NCBI GenBank assembly: GCA_013398615.1
Contig: VZSR01003798.1
Coordinates: 8,338,258 to 8,402,257, forward strand
DNA length: 64,000 nt
Source: Brachypodius melanocephalos
Taxonomy: Eukaryota > Chordata > Aves > Passeriformes > Pycnonotidae
Direction of reading: 5' to 3'
In this document: piece by piece, positions 13,101-25,852 of the stretch
Numbering within the stretch: position 1 is the stretch's first letter
Layout: every line of letters begins with the position of its first letter
Translations under genes and position numbers: made by a program
Notes under the pieces: model-generated
The model's input: only the letters and a program-made list of their open reading frames with translations
The model's database searches: none
What the model was told of the DNA's origin: nothing

Positions 13101-16100
13101 ACTTTACTGTGATTTCTATTGTCTTGGTTTTATTTTAACATTGAAGTTTTAAGGCACAATAAAGATGCAGACCAACACCAAAGGATCAGTTTTCACAGTG
13201 GAGGTCAGACATTTAGGCAGAGGTGTTTTTTAACAAGGAGTGTATGGATCTATTTTTCTCAATATGAAAAGAAAATCTTTGAAGGAAGGTTCTAAACATA
13301 GCTGGTACTACACAGCAAATAGAATATTTTATAAGCACAGAACATAAAAATATTTTTATTCTTTAGTCTGCTGTACTAGACCAGGCACTTGGGTTATATT
13401 TCCTTCCAACCAAGCATCTGGACTGATACAGATGATCTGTAAGAAAGGAGATTAACTCTTTGTACCCTGAGATGTGTTACAGATCTGTTGCATTTGCTGT
13501 CATTTCAGTATTGCCAGCAACAAAAAGTTCTTATTGAAATATAAGAACCTCTCTTGTCTTCTTTAGAAACTGCCCTTTTTTTTGCCAGAGGAAAATGAAA
13601 AATACTTAGGCTAAAAAGCATATAGCTATTTTGAAGTACAAAAACTAGCACATCTGTGTAAGTTGCAGTGTGAAGACAACTATGCAAATTTAGTTCTTGG
13701 TTACTGCAGTGTTAATGGTGGGTAATTCTGTTGATTTCATTTGAGTTATTCTGAATTAATGTATCTAGTGAGGGCAGAATCTGACCCACTGGGCTTTGAT
13801 GTGTGCTCTGCTCTGTCAGGAGCTGTGAGGTTCTTTTGAACAGATGCCTGTGTTCCACTGATACGCGGGGTCATTAAAAAGATCAAGATGACCAAGGCTG
13901 AGACGTTCGGATGGTTGCAGACAGCTGTGCTTTGCCTCTGCTGGCTACACAGGGTGGATTCTCTATAGATTTTCCCTCTGAGGTTAGGTGTGTGGGAGCA
14001 TTTTGCATACTGACCACTGCCAGGCCCCAGCCCCATGTCTGGATGTACAAATCTGGGCAAAGATTACAAGTTATGGCTCTTCCCGAGAAAGCAGTAGGTT
14101 CTCATGTGTCATGTAGAGGGAAATCCATGCAAGGCTTTTGCTAGGCAGGCTATGAGAAAGTTGCAGGGCTTTTCCCAGGGAGACAGGGTAGCAAATAAAT
14201 AGTTACTGAATGTGTTGTTTCTGTACTTAACAAAGGTTTGGTGTTTAGTGTGTTCTGTAAGTACAGGACTTTGCAGTTTGCTGCTACCACAGCAAAGCAG
14301 CTGGTCACCAAGTAGCTGAGTCAATGTTAGCTTGAAAGGCTTCCTTCCAGATATTTTTATGAAGGAGTTAAAATTGCACAGGATTCTAAGACATCCTCAA
14401 ATGATTTCAATGAATACCAGCTATCAACTTAATTAGGATATAATACTTCAAATACTTGCTAACAAGATGCTTCTACAGGGCTCTAATGATCATACCTTGC
14501 TAAACCCAAACATTTAATTTTATCTGCTCAGTGTTGTTTTCATGCTTTTTTATCTCTTTACTGCTGTAATAGGTACTTTATTTCAGAATGTGCTGCAGTA
14601 GATTGCACCAGTGTGCATTTATTTTGTGATTTTTTTTTCTTTCTTTCAAAGCCTATTGGAGATAGAAAGGGTATGATGTTACTGCTTATATACAAGTACA
14701 TACGTAAGCAGAATGGCATCATCCAGCATAGTAAATATGAGGTTTGTTTCTCAATGCAAATAAAGTTCTGCAGCTAAATTTAGCTCAAAATAATGAATTC
14801 TTGAAATGAGAACAGAATACAGCTGTACTTCACTGTTTGGGTGGTGAAGCACAATCTGCCTTTTGGGGTTTTTTTAAGAAGTCGTTACACACTTGGGATC
14901 ATTCACAAACATGTTTCTGATTCATGCACTCTGTTGGTGAAGGTATTGGGGTGGAGCTCTGAAGAGCAGGGCTAGGTGCAGCCATCGTTTGGATATGGGT
15001 TGGCCGAGCTGCTTACCTGCGACTTTTCCACATGAGTCCAAACACAAGCAGTGCCCTCAGCAGTGCTGCGGGGTGGAAGGAAAGGCTATTGTGCTTTCCC
15101 CCAGCAAATCCATTCCAGCTGAAGAGTTAACAGACCTGTGATGAAAACGGGCCACATATAAAGCACTGCAATAGAGTCCAGTGGCAAGGCAGCTAAACAG
15201 ACTCTCATTTGGACCTGTATGGTTTTCCAGAAGAGAAGGACAGAGTTGGCTGACACGTGATCCTTCTCTTGGAAAGCCTCTTTCATTAAGTAGCTGCTGA
15301 TAGGAAGTGTCATTTGGCAGTTATAAAGGCTGGGAGTTGCAGATAGGTCTCTGCAAAGGCTGTAGGCCAGAGGGAGCCCAGGAGGGGATGCAGGTGGAGG
15401 CATGCCGAGGCAAAGCCTGACAGGACAGCACTCGGCAGTCAGACTCGAGTGCCACTTGCCTGTCTTGTCCACTCTGCAGCCAGGCAGGTAAAATTGTCTG
15501 ATCTTTAGAAGTGCTGCAGTGACTTGCACTTACAGCAATCTGTCCATGTAGTAGTCACTGTCTTTTTTCCCCCCACCAGTTGTGGTGCTGCGATTTTTTT
15601 TTTTAATGAGTCAGTATTTCTTGCCAGTCAGCATTTAGCAGCTTACACAAGAACGTAAAGACATACAAGCACCATGCTTCTTGCATTCATTCAGCAGTAA
15701 TTCTCTTTGAGATAATTGTAATAAGTCATAAAGATATAATTGTTTTCTCTGAAAACAAATAGAGGTGTTTCAGAATTCCTGTTTCCAGTGTTCCTGACCT
15801 GGCTTCTGTTTTTTTGGTCTTACACTCAAACTTGGAATCTCCGTTACACAACAGGGCTTTCATTCTTTCCTCGTATGCTTTAAGATTGTCAAGGTGAGGT
15901 ATTTTAGATCAGGAAAGGTTAGCATATATACAGTTGTTCATATATATGCATGTGTGTAAATCTAGATGTCGAACACTACTTGCTATTAACAATGAATGTA
16001 TATTTCTTTTTCTTACTCAGATGCACAGGTTGAGAAATGAGTGTTTGCGAAGTGACACTGCATGTGTAATTGTGAGGTAATGGAGCAAAATTTAACATTT

Positions 16101-18889
16101 TTGCTGTATTTCTTGGCACTTGTATTTAATTGTAACCATAACAATGAATAAATTAATTTGCTAAGTGCAAGGACTGTGCTAAAACTTAACTCCCCCATGG
16201 CTCTGAGGTGTCTTTGCCACTAGGCAACAGTCTTTTTCCAGCTTGTGTTCTCCTTGTCTGGTAAAAAGGTCTGACAAATAGGTGCTGGATGTGTGTGTGC
16301 ATGCATGCACATGTGTTTATTTTACTCTCATTTAGAGCCATTAAGAACTTGATCCCATAAGGTTCTGAGCATTTTTATTTCCTGCCAGCTTTTCAGGGGG
16401 AACACCTTGTAGAAGGCATTTGCCCTTGATGATAACACTCATTGTAGAAGGAAAAAACTGGGGAGGATGAGGGTGGGGGGGAGATGGAGAGAGTGAGTGA
16501 AGGATCGTGGCCGGAAGCACTGAATCCACCATTTTCTTTCTGCCTGCCTGGTGTGTTTGCTGCCATTAGATTCATGGCAGCCAACCAGCTTGGAGACAGG
16601 ACTTTACACAGGTTAATTGGCGTGCACGGCTTTTATCTGCCACTGCCCTCTACTGAATAGATTATGAGAAATGATTTTTCAGATGGTTTTGTAATAATTT
16701 CAGTCTTGAGGTGTCTGAGACTCCATTGGAACAGACAGTATACTTCTGGACATGTTTAATTTTTTGCAGGAAGGGATATTCAGCCTTCTGTCATGTAATG
16801 CAAAGGCACGGAGCTTAGAGAAAACACTCCTACTAATGTTCAAATCACAACACCATTTAAACCCCTTATATCCTCTGCATGTAGAATTAATAGCTCTCAA
16901 GTCAATGCATGCAATGTATGCCTAGCTTTAGGAAATGTCACCAACTCCTGTTATATAAAAAACCCAAAGTTTTTTGGCAGTCTGTAAGTAGAACAAAGTT
17001 TAATTTTCATATAATGTTCCAGTTTGTAAGAAGTTATTTTAATAAATTGAAAAGAGCAGCAGTTGTAGTTTTTAATTTCTTTGCTTTAGACAGTTCAAGA
17101 CAAAAAGTGTATTTGTGTTTTTTAACCTCTGACATGGAACAAAATAGTGACTGAAGCTAAATGTGGTCCAAGCTTCTCCACATTACCGGGGAAAAACTCT
17201 TTTGGGCTGTCTCACTATTTCATCAGCTTTCCCTTTAACTAAAGCAAGGGACACAGTTTTGCGGTGAAACAACAGAAAGCAGTAAGAGCTTAACAGAGCC
17301 CTCCAGGTAACATGAAAGAGTGCCTCAGTCATCCTCTGTCTTGTTACTCTAAACACCAACTGCATTGTCTTGAGTCGTTTTCCCTTGCGGGAACACTTAG
17401 CCTTACCAAACACAGCTCAGCCTTACAGGTACATTCCCACCAATTAAAGAGGAGGGGTTCCTCACAAGTGCTGCCAATGCACCCACCTAGCTGGAGCGAG
17501 CATTGCCAAGTACAACAAACAGTGCCAAAGCGTGTGGTGGTTTTGGGCTCTGCTCCAACGGGGACCAAGATGAGACACTCAGTCACAACTTAGCCTTTAC
17601 ATAAAGCCAAATCTTTGTATATTCCCCTGGATTATAGTTGGAGCCATCCTCATAATGTAAGGTATACCTGGGTGGCTTCTGGCTTCATCTGCTGGCAGAG
17701 CTCCAGCCTGGGAGAGACTGGGCAGTGGTGCATGCTTTGGGTTGAGGCTTAGTTTGGGGCTTACCAGTTAGGTTGGCAAGTCTAGTTTGTGGTTATCAAA
17801 ATTGAGATTCTCTCAAGTTTTTCAGCTGTGAAGCATATGAATCTGGGGCCTTGCAAAACACCAGCCTCCCAGAAGAGAGAAAATAGGTACCTTCCAGTCT
17901 TGGATCTAACAAAGAACTGAGGGTGGGGTTTGGATGAAGGTTCAGATCTGTATTCTCTGTTTAGTTTCAGCATTGTGGTTTTGGACCATCAGTAGTGGTA
18001 ACATACAAATGATTTTTCACTCTAAAGAGCACAGTAAAATGTTATTATACTTGTTAATCTTCTTTTTTATATCTTGCCAAGTGAGGACTGCTACACTGCA
18101 GCTGGTATAGTGGAGGTGCCTGTGTTTTTGCCACTCTTTGTTCACAGGGGAATGAGGACAGTTTTCTGTACACAGTATTCTGCCTTTCCCTTAAAACATC
18201 TGAGTCACACAGCTGTTTCCCAGTTAAATCATGGACTCATCCTCACCGTACATTAAGTTGTGTTATGCAACACAGGCTGGCAAACTTGTCCACTGATACA
18301 AACTGCACAGAGGAATCTGAAGATGGACAAAATCCCATTCCTCTCAAGGGTTCAGTCTTCTTTGTGTCAGTGACACTTCCATTATAAGCCCCTGCCTTGA
18401 TTTGCAAGAGGTTTGGTTACTGTAGGCTCTGCCAAAGACTGCTTTAAAATCTCCTTAAACCTCTGTAACAGAGCCCAGAGTAAAAGATGTTCCCATGTGC
18501 ACACCATGACACCTCAGGCTGCCACAGCTGTGAACCTGCCTTGCCAGGCCTCTCTTAGTGCTGCTGCCACTGCATTTGGACCCCCAACAAAGAGGAAGGC
18601 AGTGGGTGCTTTCCACTGCTGCTGCCTCTCCCTGCTTTGCTGGCAGAGGCCGCGTGTCCTGGTTTACATTGGCAGAAGCCAGCATAGCTCAGGGATGAAT
18701 TTAGCCCTTGGCACTCCTTAGAGAGCTGACTCAGATGACTGCACTTGAAAACTACAAGCTGGTCTCTTATTTAATTCTCCTGAATGTCCAGATTTTATTA
18801 TTTTAAATTTTACTTTTTGTAAAGGTGTGTTTAGTGGGACAGCCTTGCTGTTTGATTCCCTGGGCTGTTCTGGAGTTATTACAAGAATA
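10111..18889. other. intergenic, no gene recognised
   Basis: No coding exon, RNA gene or identifiable element seen. A G-rich purine stretch (about 16456-16504) and short GT repeats (11017-11034, 16289-16301) are simple sequence. The 147-residue minus-strand ORF at 15086-15529 lacks family resemblance. Confidence 0.65.
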
Positions 18890-18960
18890 TAGTAGTAATA
18901 GTTTTCACCTATACAGCACCTTATCCCAAGGGATCTCGAGTTCTTCACAAAAAGTAAATC
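18890..18960 (+). repeat. relic of an ancient amniote repeat (CR1/L3- or MIR-like)
   Basis: The stretch TTTTCACCTATACAGCACCT, then TCCCAAGGGATCTCGAGTTC and TTCACAAA, follows the old amniote repeat phrase of the type tatatagcacctttcatcc, aaggatctcaaagcgctttacaaa (recalled from memory). It is strongly diverged and orientation is relative to that phrase. The family assignment is tentative. Confidence 0.45.
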
Positions 18961-21526
18961 CAACCTGATCAGTGGGCCAGATGATAGGTAATATCCATTA
19001 TTTTTTTATATGAGATTGATTATCTGTGAATTTCAGCTCATATTCTGAATTGAGTGTCCTTCTGGTCTTTGCTTTGAGGGGGAAAGCTTGAAAATACATC
19101 CTGAGTATAGAATTGGAAGGTATGGTAGTTTCCATAGCAGCAATTCATAGGCAGTAGCTCTGGAACATACCTGCACTGCTCAGTGTGCTGCTGGCAGTGT
19201 CCAGTGCTACCGAGGGCTTGATCCACGAAATCCAGCAGTGGAAAGGGGTGGTCGGAATTCAGCCAGCCTGTCTGAACAGATACTCCGTATCTGCTGTGTT
19301 TGTGTTAGTCAGGGGTCTCAGGAAAGACAAAGGAACCCCTGCTGACGCACCTACAGCTGAAAATGAATCCTCGGTTGATTACGAATACCCGTATGTATAA
19401 GCTTGGGAAGACTTGTGCTGTCCCAGCTAGTTGCCAGGGTCACATTGTATGCATGTTTTGGGAGGATTATACCTTACGTGTTAGGAGGTGTCTTTTCAGC
19501 AACCGAATGTTATCTGTGCCTGGGTCTCCACAGAAACGGAGACTCCTTGCACCGTTTCTGCTCACTTGCAGTTTTGTAGCATGCAGCACATTCCTTAGAT
19601 TTTGAGGCAGAAAAACTGGAGTTTGTCTTTCATACTGTGTGAATTCTTTGGCTTTGAAGGGAGCTCTAGACAAAGACAGAAGGAAATAGAGATTTGCTCC
19701 AGAAAGAAAATTCTGCTGTCCTTGTTGCCATTTCCCCATGAAGCTGCCTCCTGCCAACTCTGCGTCTGACGCACAATTTATATCGGAAGCAGAATTGGTT
19801 GGGGCAAGTTTGTGACTGTAGCTGGCATTTCTGTCATGCCTTGTGCTGAATGCACAGCCTCTCCCTGCATCCCGGGTGTCTGAACACATTAGGAACATTG
19901 AGGGGAGGAGGGCCTTGGCAGGGAGGGCCAGAGGGGAAAAGCCACAGGCAAGCAACTGCACAGCCTTAGTGAGCAGAGTTTGCTGTTGCTCCTTTTGGAC
20001 AACACCTTGTTAAAACTGTGGTGGACATGCCTGAGATACACATTGGCTAATACGATCTATGAGTTAAATCTAGCTACTGATGTGAGATTTCTGTGAAGCT
20101 ATAAAGGTTTTTGTCTAAATTGGTCTTGCATGTGACATGCAAGCATACCAAATTCTTAAAAAATCTTAACAGAGGAAACTGAAGTCACAGGATTAGTTTG
20201 CAGTGTAGAGACTCCATTAGTTGTTCTAAAAACATTTGACTGAAGAATTACCTTGCTATTCAGTAGTGCTTGGGTTTGTTTCTTAATCCAATCACCTCAT
20301 GACTATTCTTTAAGCTTTCCCATTCCTTTTCTATTCTTAACATGCAATTAAAATGAAACTCTCCTGTATTATTACTGTAAATAACATGGGAGTAAGAGAA
20401 GAACATACTTTTCAAATGTCCCTGCTTTGCTCATTCCTGTTAGCTCAACTGTATTGCTGTGATAATTTAGTTGACATTACTGAGCTTATGACAGCACATG
20501 TTCTTCCCCTTACTGGCATAATAAGTAAATGTTCAGTAATGAATAGATCTAATTGTGTTTGTCACTGATGTAAAGATGGGGTTTGCTCTTGCTTTAAATA
20601 GCCATGCAGGTTGCTTTGCTACATCTACTGAAGAAGACACAAATAGGTACAGGGAAGCTGCTAAGCTACAGAAGTCTTTCCTTTCTGGAAATTTTTACAT
20701 TTCTGACACAATTATTTCTTAGCATTAAATACAATATATAATATCAAAGTCCAAATTAACTGGGGGAAAAAAAGGTGCTTTCAAAACAGAATTTCCATTC
20801 AAGCTAAGTGATTAATTCCAGCTTTTCAATAAGGCTGTCTAATGTCATGCTGCTAAAACATTTGGTTTAGGCTAAGTTCTGCTAAAATTCTTGCCATTTA
20901 GAAAGTTTTTGATACTTCTGTGACCTGCTTCAGAAACTTACTGAAAAGTTTCTGGAATTGTAAATTACAGAATTCTATTGCTCATGAAGTTTGAACAAAT
21001 GACAGTAGCTGGATCCTAGGCAGGCCATGCTGCCAAACTGCATAAATGTCTTCTGAGCCCAGTAAGCCGTGACTTGGACCTCCGTGGGCTTTGGAGCAGG
21101 CTCTTTGTGTGTCTCAATTCAGGGGAGCAAAGGCTTTACAAACCTCTGAATGGGGTTCTGTAAAGGTGGCTCTACACTATGAAGCTGGCCAGATGCTGTG
21201 ATTTTTGTGATGCGGGTAAATATCTGGGATGAACTAAGGCGGATTAGTCAAACTACCTTTGTACAGTTGCCAAGCTTTCAAAAGTGAAAGGCTGCCACTA
21301 AGCCACAAGACCCTTACCACAAGCAGCACCATGCTACTGTAACTGTTATTTAAATGATTGCAGTGGGAGGTATCTCTTAATAACCATATTAGTACAGAGT
21401 TGCTTAATGACTTCACAGGCAAATAGATAATTAAACCATTAAATGCTATAGAACTGAGAACCATGTCCCCAGCGAACTTCAAAGTTGTCTGTCTTCTTAA
21501 TGGACTGTGAAAGCCAAGCCTGGTTT

Positions 21527-21575
21527 TGAATCACAAGGTTGGAAGGAACCATTGGAGAATATAGATTCTTCAGCT
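21527..21575 (+). repeat. possible CR1 LINE 3'-end fragment
   Basis: GAATCACAAGGTTGGAAGGA followed by ACCATTGGAGAATATAGATT resembles the avian CR1 tail phrase gaatcacagaatggttggaagggacctctggagatc. It is short and diverged. If real it supports a sauropsid origin. Confidence 0.35.
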
Positions 21576-24500
21576 TGAGCCATTCTCCTGATTAGTCAGG
21601 TTTTTGAGTTATCTGCTTTGTAAACATACCTGTAGATGTTTACACAAGAACAACAAATTTCCATCAAGTCTTGCACTATGAAGGGGCTTCTGTGTATATA
21701 GTGGTTTTTATCTTTGCTTTCATAGGAGAATAATATAGAGTTTGATGGGGAGATACTCTCAGTGAGGGAGAATTCTAGTGGAGTCGTACTTCTGGACTTA
21801 CAGGCACAAGATTTCTAATACTGCAGAGTTTTTGTAGTTTTTATGTTACCTGCATTTGTATTCTGAGATTAGGCAAAACCTGTGTTCCGAAACTGGCTTA
21901 CTGGAAGGAAAGGTGGGGGTGTCTGTGTGTGTGACCCTGAGAATGGGAAAAGGTGGAGACTTTAGTGAGGTCTCCAGTACTCCCTGGAGCTTCAGACATA
22001 CATCACACTTTTTTATCTTGTGAACTTCAAGAACGCAAATGGCATAAATCTCAGACTGCAAGATTTGCAGTAGTAGGCATTTTGTAAGAAAACAAGAAGG
22101 CATAGATTTGGTCGTGTCATTGGAACATACATTATTTAATGGCACATTTCTGTTCTAGTGTATGCATGCATCTTTTTTTGCAGGCTAAAATTGAGCATTT
22201 TGATACAGAGCTTTAGCAGACCACAGTGTTTGTAAGATGAAAAGACAAGGTCATCAGGCCACAGGGCATCTTCAGTTTCATCCTCTGAAAATAGGTGACC
22301 ATATTAAAAAGTTGTAAGAGAGTTTTTATAAGCGAGTAAATTTTACATCTGTAACAAGACTTTTATTTGTTGCCACTTGTTTTTATTAGATATTTCAGTT
22401 TTCAAATAACGTTTTTTTTTTTTTAAAAGCCTCTGAAAAGGACCCTTGCCTGTAGCAGGAAGCATAATCTCCCCGTTTCTCTTTCTCCTCTCTCTCATTA
22501 TATGTTGGCATGAACACTCTGACATTGCTAATTGCCTCCACATTACACTGGCTGAATTCCAACAGTAGTGGCATAAAAATTAATGAACAAGACAGAGCTC
22601 ACACATAAGGAACATATGGTGCAATAGCGGTCAATTGCATTCGAGTTTAAAATAATGTCTTGAGAGAATCATGATCAAAGCAGTTTCACAAAACGGAAAG
22701 GGCCAGATTCTACTTGTGCTATGTATCTATGCTACCTCACTGAGAGTGTGAATGTGAGCAAGGAGATTCCCCAAACCGTAAACAGAGAATGCCAAAAAGT
22801 TGTTTCATTTGCAAGTGCGGTAGGAATTTCCCCCACTATTCTTACTGTGAAAAAAACTGTGAGTTAATTTTCTGCTGGAGAGCAAAGCTAGGGAAAAAAC
22901 GTTCTTTGAAATGGAGAGAATTCTTCAAAGATGTTATCACTGTCTCTGCTAACAGTGCCTTCACAGTGCAAGCTGTGCAGTTTACAGAAAGGTGACACAG
23001 TTATTTGCCATTATCCTAAAATGTGCAATTTAAAGTTAACACAAGTTAGTTTTATCTGTGTATATGCTTCTCACAAAATCCAGATTTCAGGGCAATTAAG
23101 ATAGTGTGAATACATGGTATTCTCAAGATTCTTTCAAGTTGAAAGCTTGCTTAAGATTAATGTTAAAATTCAGGTTTTATTCTCTTGCCAAAGTACATGC
23201 TAGGTAACCTCTTGTTAATACTAATGGGAGTTAAATATTTGCACTCAGAGGAAAATAGACCCCAGATATGATACAAACTGCTTATATTACATAATACAAA
23301 TAAGCACTGCTTGTTTAATAGCTTTTACTGCCTTACTGTGGAACAAACTGTTACAATAGTATTGCAAGGTCTTACAATATAAATTATTGGTTTTTATTAT
23401 GCTGGTGATTTCCTATCCTGTTCTTTGTCTCGTGAGATTTGAACATGAAATTTAAGTTATATGGGACAAGTCCTACAAGAGTTTAGTGAATGACCCAAAT
23501 AAATCACTGTATCAATGCAGGGTTCATGTACATGGAAAGGAGCTTTGTATCACTTCAGTGCCTGTTTCCTCAGCCAGATGAGATACTTCAACCCATTCCC
23601 CAGCTTAGAGCAGCCTGGGTGTTGCCCAGACTGAAATGTGGCTGCAGATGGTCCCGCTGGGTCATTGCAGCCACTGGAGAGAGCTGGAATGCAGAAATGC
23701 TCAAGCCAGTCCCCAATATGCCTCCTGCTACTCTGCAGGAATTTCCTTGGGGCTAACTCACACTGACTCATAGCCATTTCTGCTTTAACTCCTAGCAGGA
23801 TAAAGAAGAGTTAGGACAGCTTATTGGGGCACTGTGAATGAATGGTAGACAGTTCTTTAGCTGTCTGAATGAAAGTGTTACCTGTATTTGAATTTTTCTC
23901 TGCTACTTAAAGAAAGTATTTCTCAAATAATTACTGAACTATCCTTTCGGTAATCTAATCCTGAAGCAGTAATTGCTTCTCATCTGGATTCTCAGAATAT
24001 GATATGATGTTGATTTCAGTCGAGCTTTTGTTTATTTATTGTAAGGTTAAAAAAACAGTTGATTTTAAATTTTGAGCATAGTTTTGGGTTTTGCTTCAGA
24101 CACATCACAAACTATATTTTAAAGGAAAAATCATGCAATAGCTGAGAGCTGAGTTCAGTGCAATATAGTGGCTTCAGCATAACCCTTTGCATTTACAGTG
24201 CAATTAGGTGCTATTCTCCCACAATTAATGGGCCAAATGACACTCCTACTTACTATAATAAGCTTCCTGATATGAATCTGAGATAACTGAGATTGATACT
24301 GAGACTTATGGAAATGCCCTGTTCTGCAGAGATGCAATAGGGAGAGAAAAGCACCTGCTGAGTTGCTGTTTCTGCTGCTCTTACCACAAGCTGGTTTTGG
24401 CCCGCTCTGTCTTGGTCTATGCATGAGGAAGCAGCCTCTCTCTCTTCTCTCCCTTTGTATAAAAAGGAGGCAAAGGGTACCAGATGGCATGTGTTACAGA

Positions 24501-25137
24501 GCTTTTCCTTCTAGCACAGAATTTATTTCCAAGATGTAGAATTGTGAGGATTCCTTTAGTCATCCCCCCAGAGTCACAGGTTTGGTATCTCGCCAATGGC
24601 ATGTAATACACTTCTTGGCAGGCTGTAGGAGAAGTAAAATTAGTTCAGAACTTCACTTTACTGTTGCAGCTTTTTTTTTTTTTTCCTGTGCTATTTGAGC
24701 ATGCCTGGAAAAGGATCAGTGTTTAAAATTTAGTAACCATTTCATTTCTGAGTGAGCCATAGTCTCTCAGCCTGGTTGTAGTCTTGGACAGTTGTCAATA
24801 TCTGTGAACACTGAGGCTTGTTGATTAAGCCACGTGAAAGTAACTCTCATGCTTTGTTCTGTTTGCTTGGTATGGACTAAAATACTGAGAGATAACTGGA
24901 AGTGACCTTAAAAAAATCCTTCATTTATGTAGCTTTTCTTAGAAAAATATTACTGGTAAAATTTATTTTTCACAAGTTGGGACTTCCAGATGTGGTTTCA
25001 GGGTTGCTTTTGTAGACAAAAGAAAAAGAAAACAAACTAGAAAATTCAAGTAATTATTGTAGGTTGTTTCCCATAACTTTTTTGAGTGAATTTAAAGCTA
25101 CATGAAAAAAATCCTCATGAAATAGTTATTACAACTC

Positions 25138-25187
25138 AGTGATTATTATATACTAGTAGGTAAGTGATTATTATATACTAATAGATA
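25138..25187. repeat. 25-bp tandem duplication
   Basis: Two adjacent copies beginning AGTGATTATTATATACTA, at 25138-25162 and 25163-25187; 23 of 25 positions agree. A recent local duplication in intergenic AT-rich DNA. Confidence 0.85.
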
Positions 25188-25806
25188 TTTCTCTGGCTTG
25201 CAAATCAAGATGCAACTTCACAAGTTGAGTGTCAAAGTTTATCTCAAGAACCTTCAGCAAAAAACTTCATTTAGGTATTGGGACATCACAACTAAATTCT
25301 TTGGCATTTGCTTGTTTTCTTTCCTTTCCATGAGACAAATTTTTTTTTAGTTACATGATGGGTACGAGTATTTGTTTAATATTTTGAGGAAAACTATTTA
25401 TGATTTTTTTTTTGCTATCCCTCTTACACATTCCCGTGTCATTTTATGGTGTTCTGCACTGTTATCTCAAGAACAATACACATCACATTGTATGTGTGTA
25501 GCTAAGGGCATGTTTATATGAAAAAGGAGATTGTTTCTGTCTTGCTATAATCCATGTTTGTACAATTCTTTCAATGTCTTTTAATTGTTTTGAACTCTTA
25601 AAATGAAATGACTTCTAGATAAAATGAGCTTTCAACTCTCTCCTTTTGTGACAGATTCCAGAGCATCTCTACCTCAAGGCATGTTTGGTCACCATTTTGC
25701 CTTTGTGACCCTTTCTAACCTGTACCACTCAGCAGGCTAGCACTAATGTCAGTACTGTTTACTTGGGCAAGACTGATAGCATCCAGGTGGAGTTTTCCAG
25801 TCCTCT

Positions 25807-25852
25807 TTTTTTTTTCCCTCTTTCCTTTTTTTTTTTTTCCCTTTTCTTTATA
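25807..25852. repeat. pyrimidine tract
   Basis: T/C-only run of about 45 bases (T-runs broken by CCC and CTTTCC). Low-complexity sequence without further signal. Confidence 0.8.

Noticed and set aside
15086..15529. 147-residue minus-strand ORF
   Set aside because: No domain or conserved motif recognised; Cys/Leu-rich chance translation.
16196..16215. ATGGCTCTGAGGTGTC as an alternative BNC1 start exon
   Set aside because: The possible donor would end in phase 2, incompatible with exon 2, and the GTGTCT donor is weak.
19467..19961. 164-residue minus-strand ORF
   Set aside because: No recognisable domain, no exon context and no similarity to known families; consistent with chance.
22695..22712. 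Phrases such as GGGCCAGATTCT, also near 28204 and 47150, as one repeat family
   Set aside because: Each match is under 15 bases and isolated; not enough to define an element.
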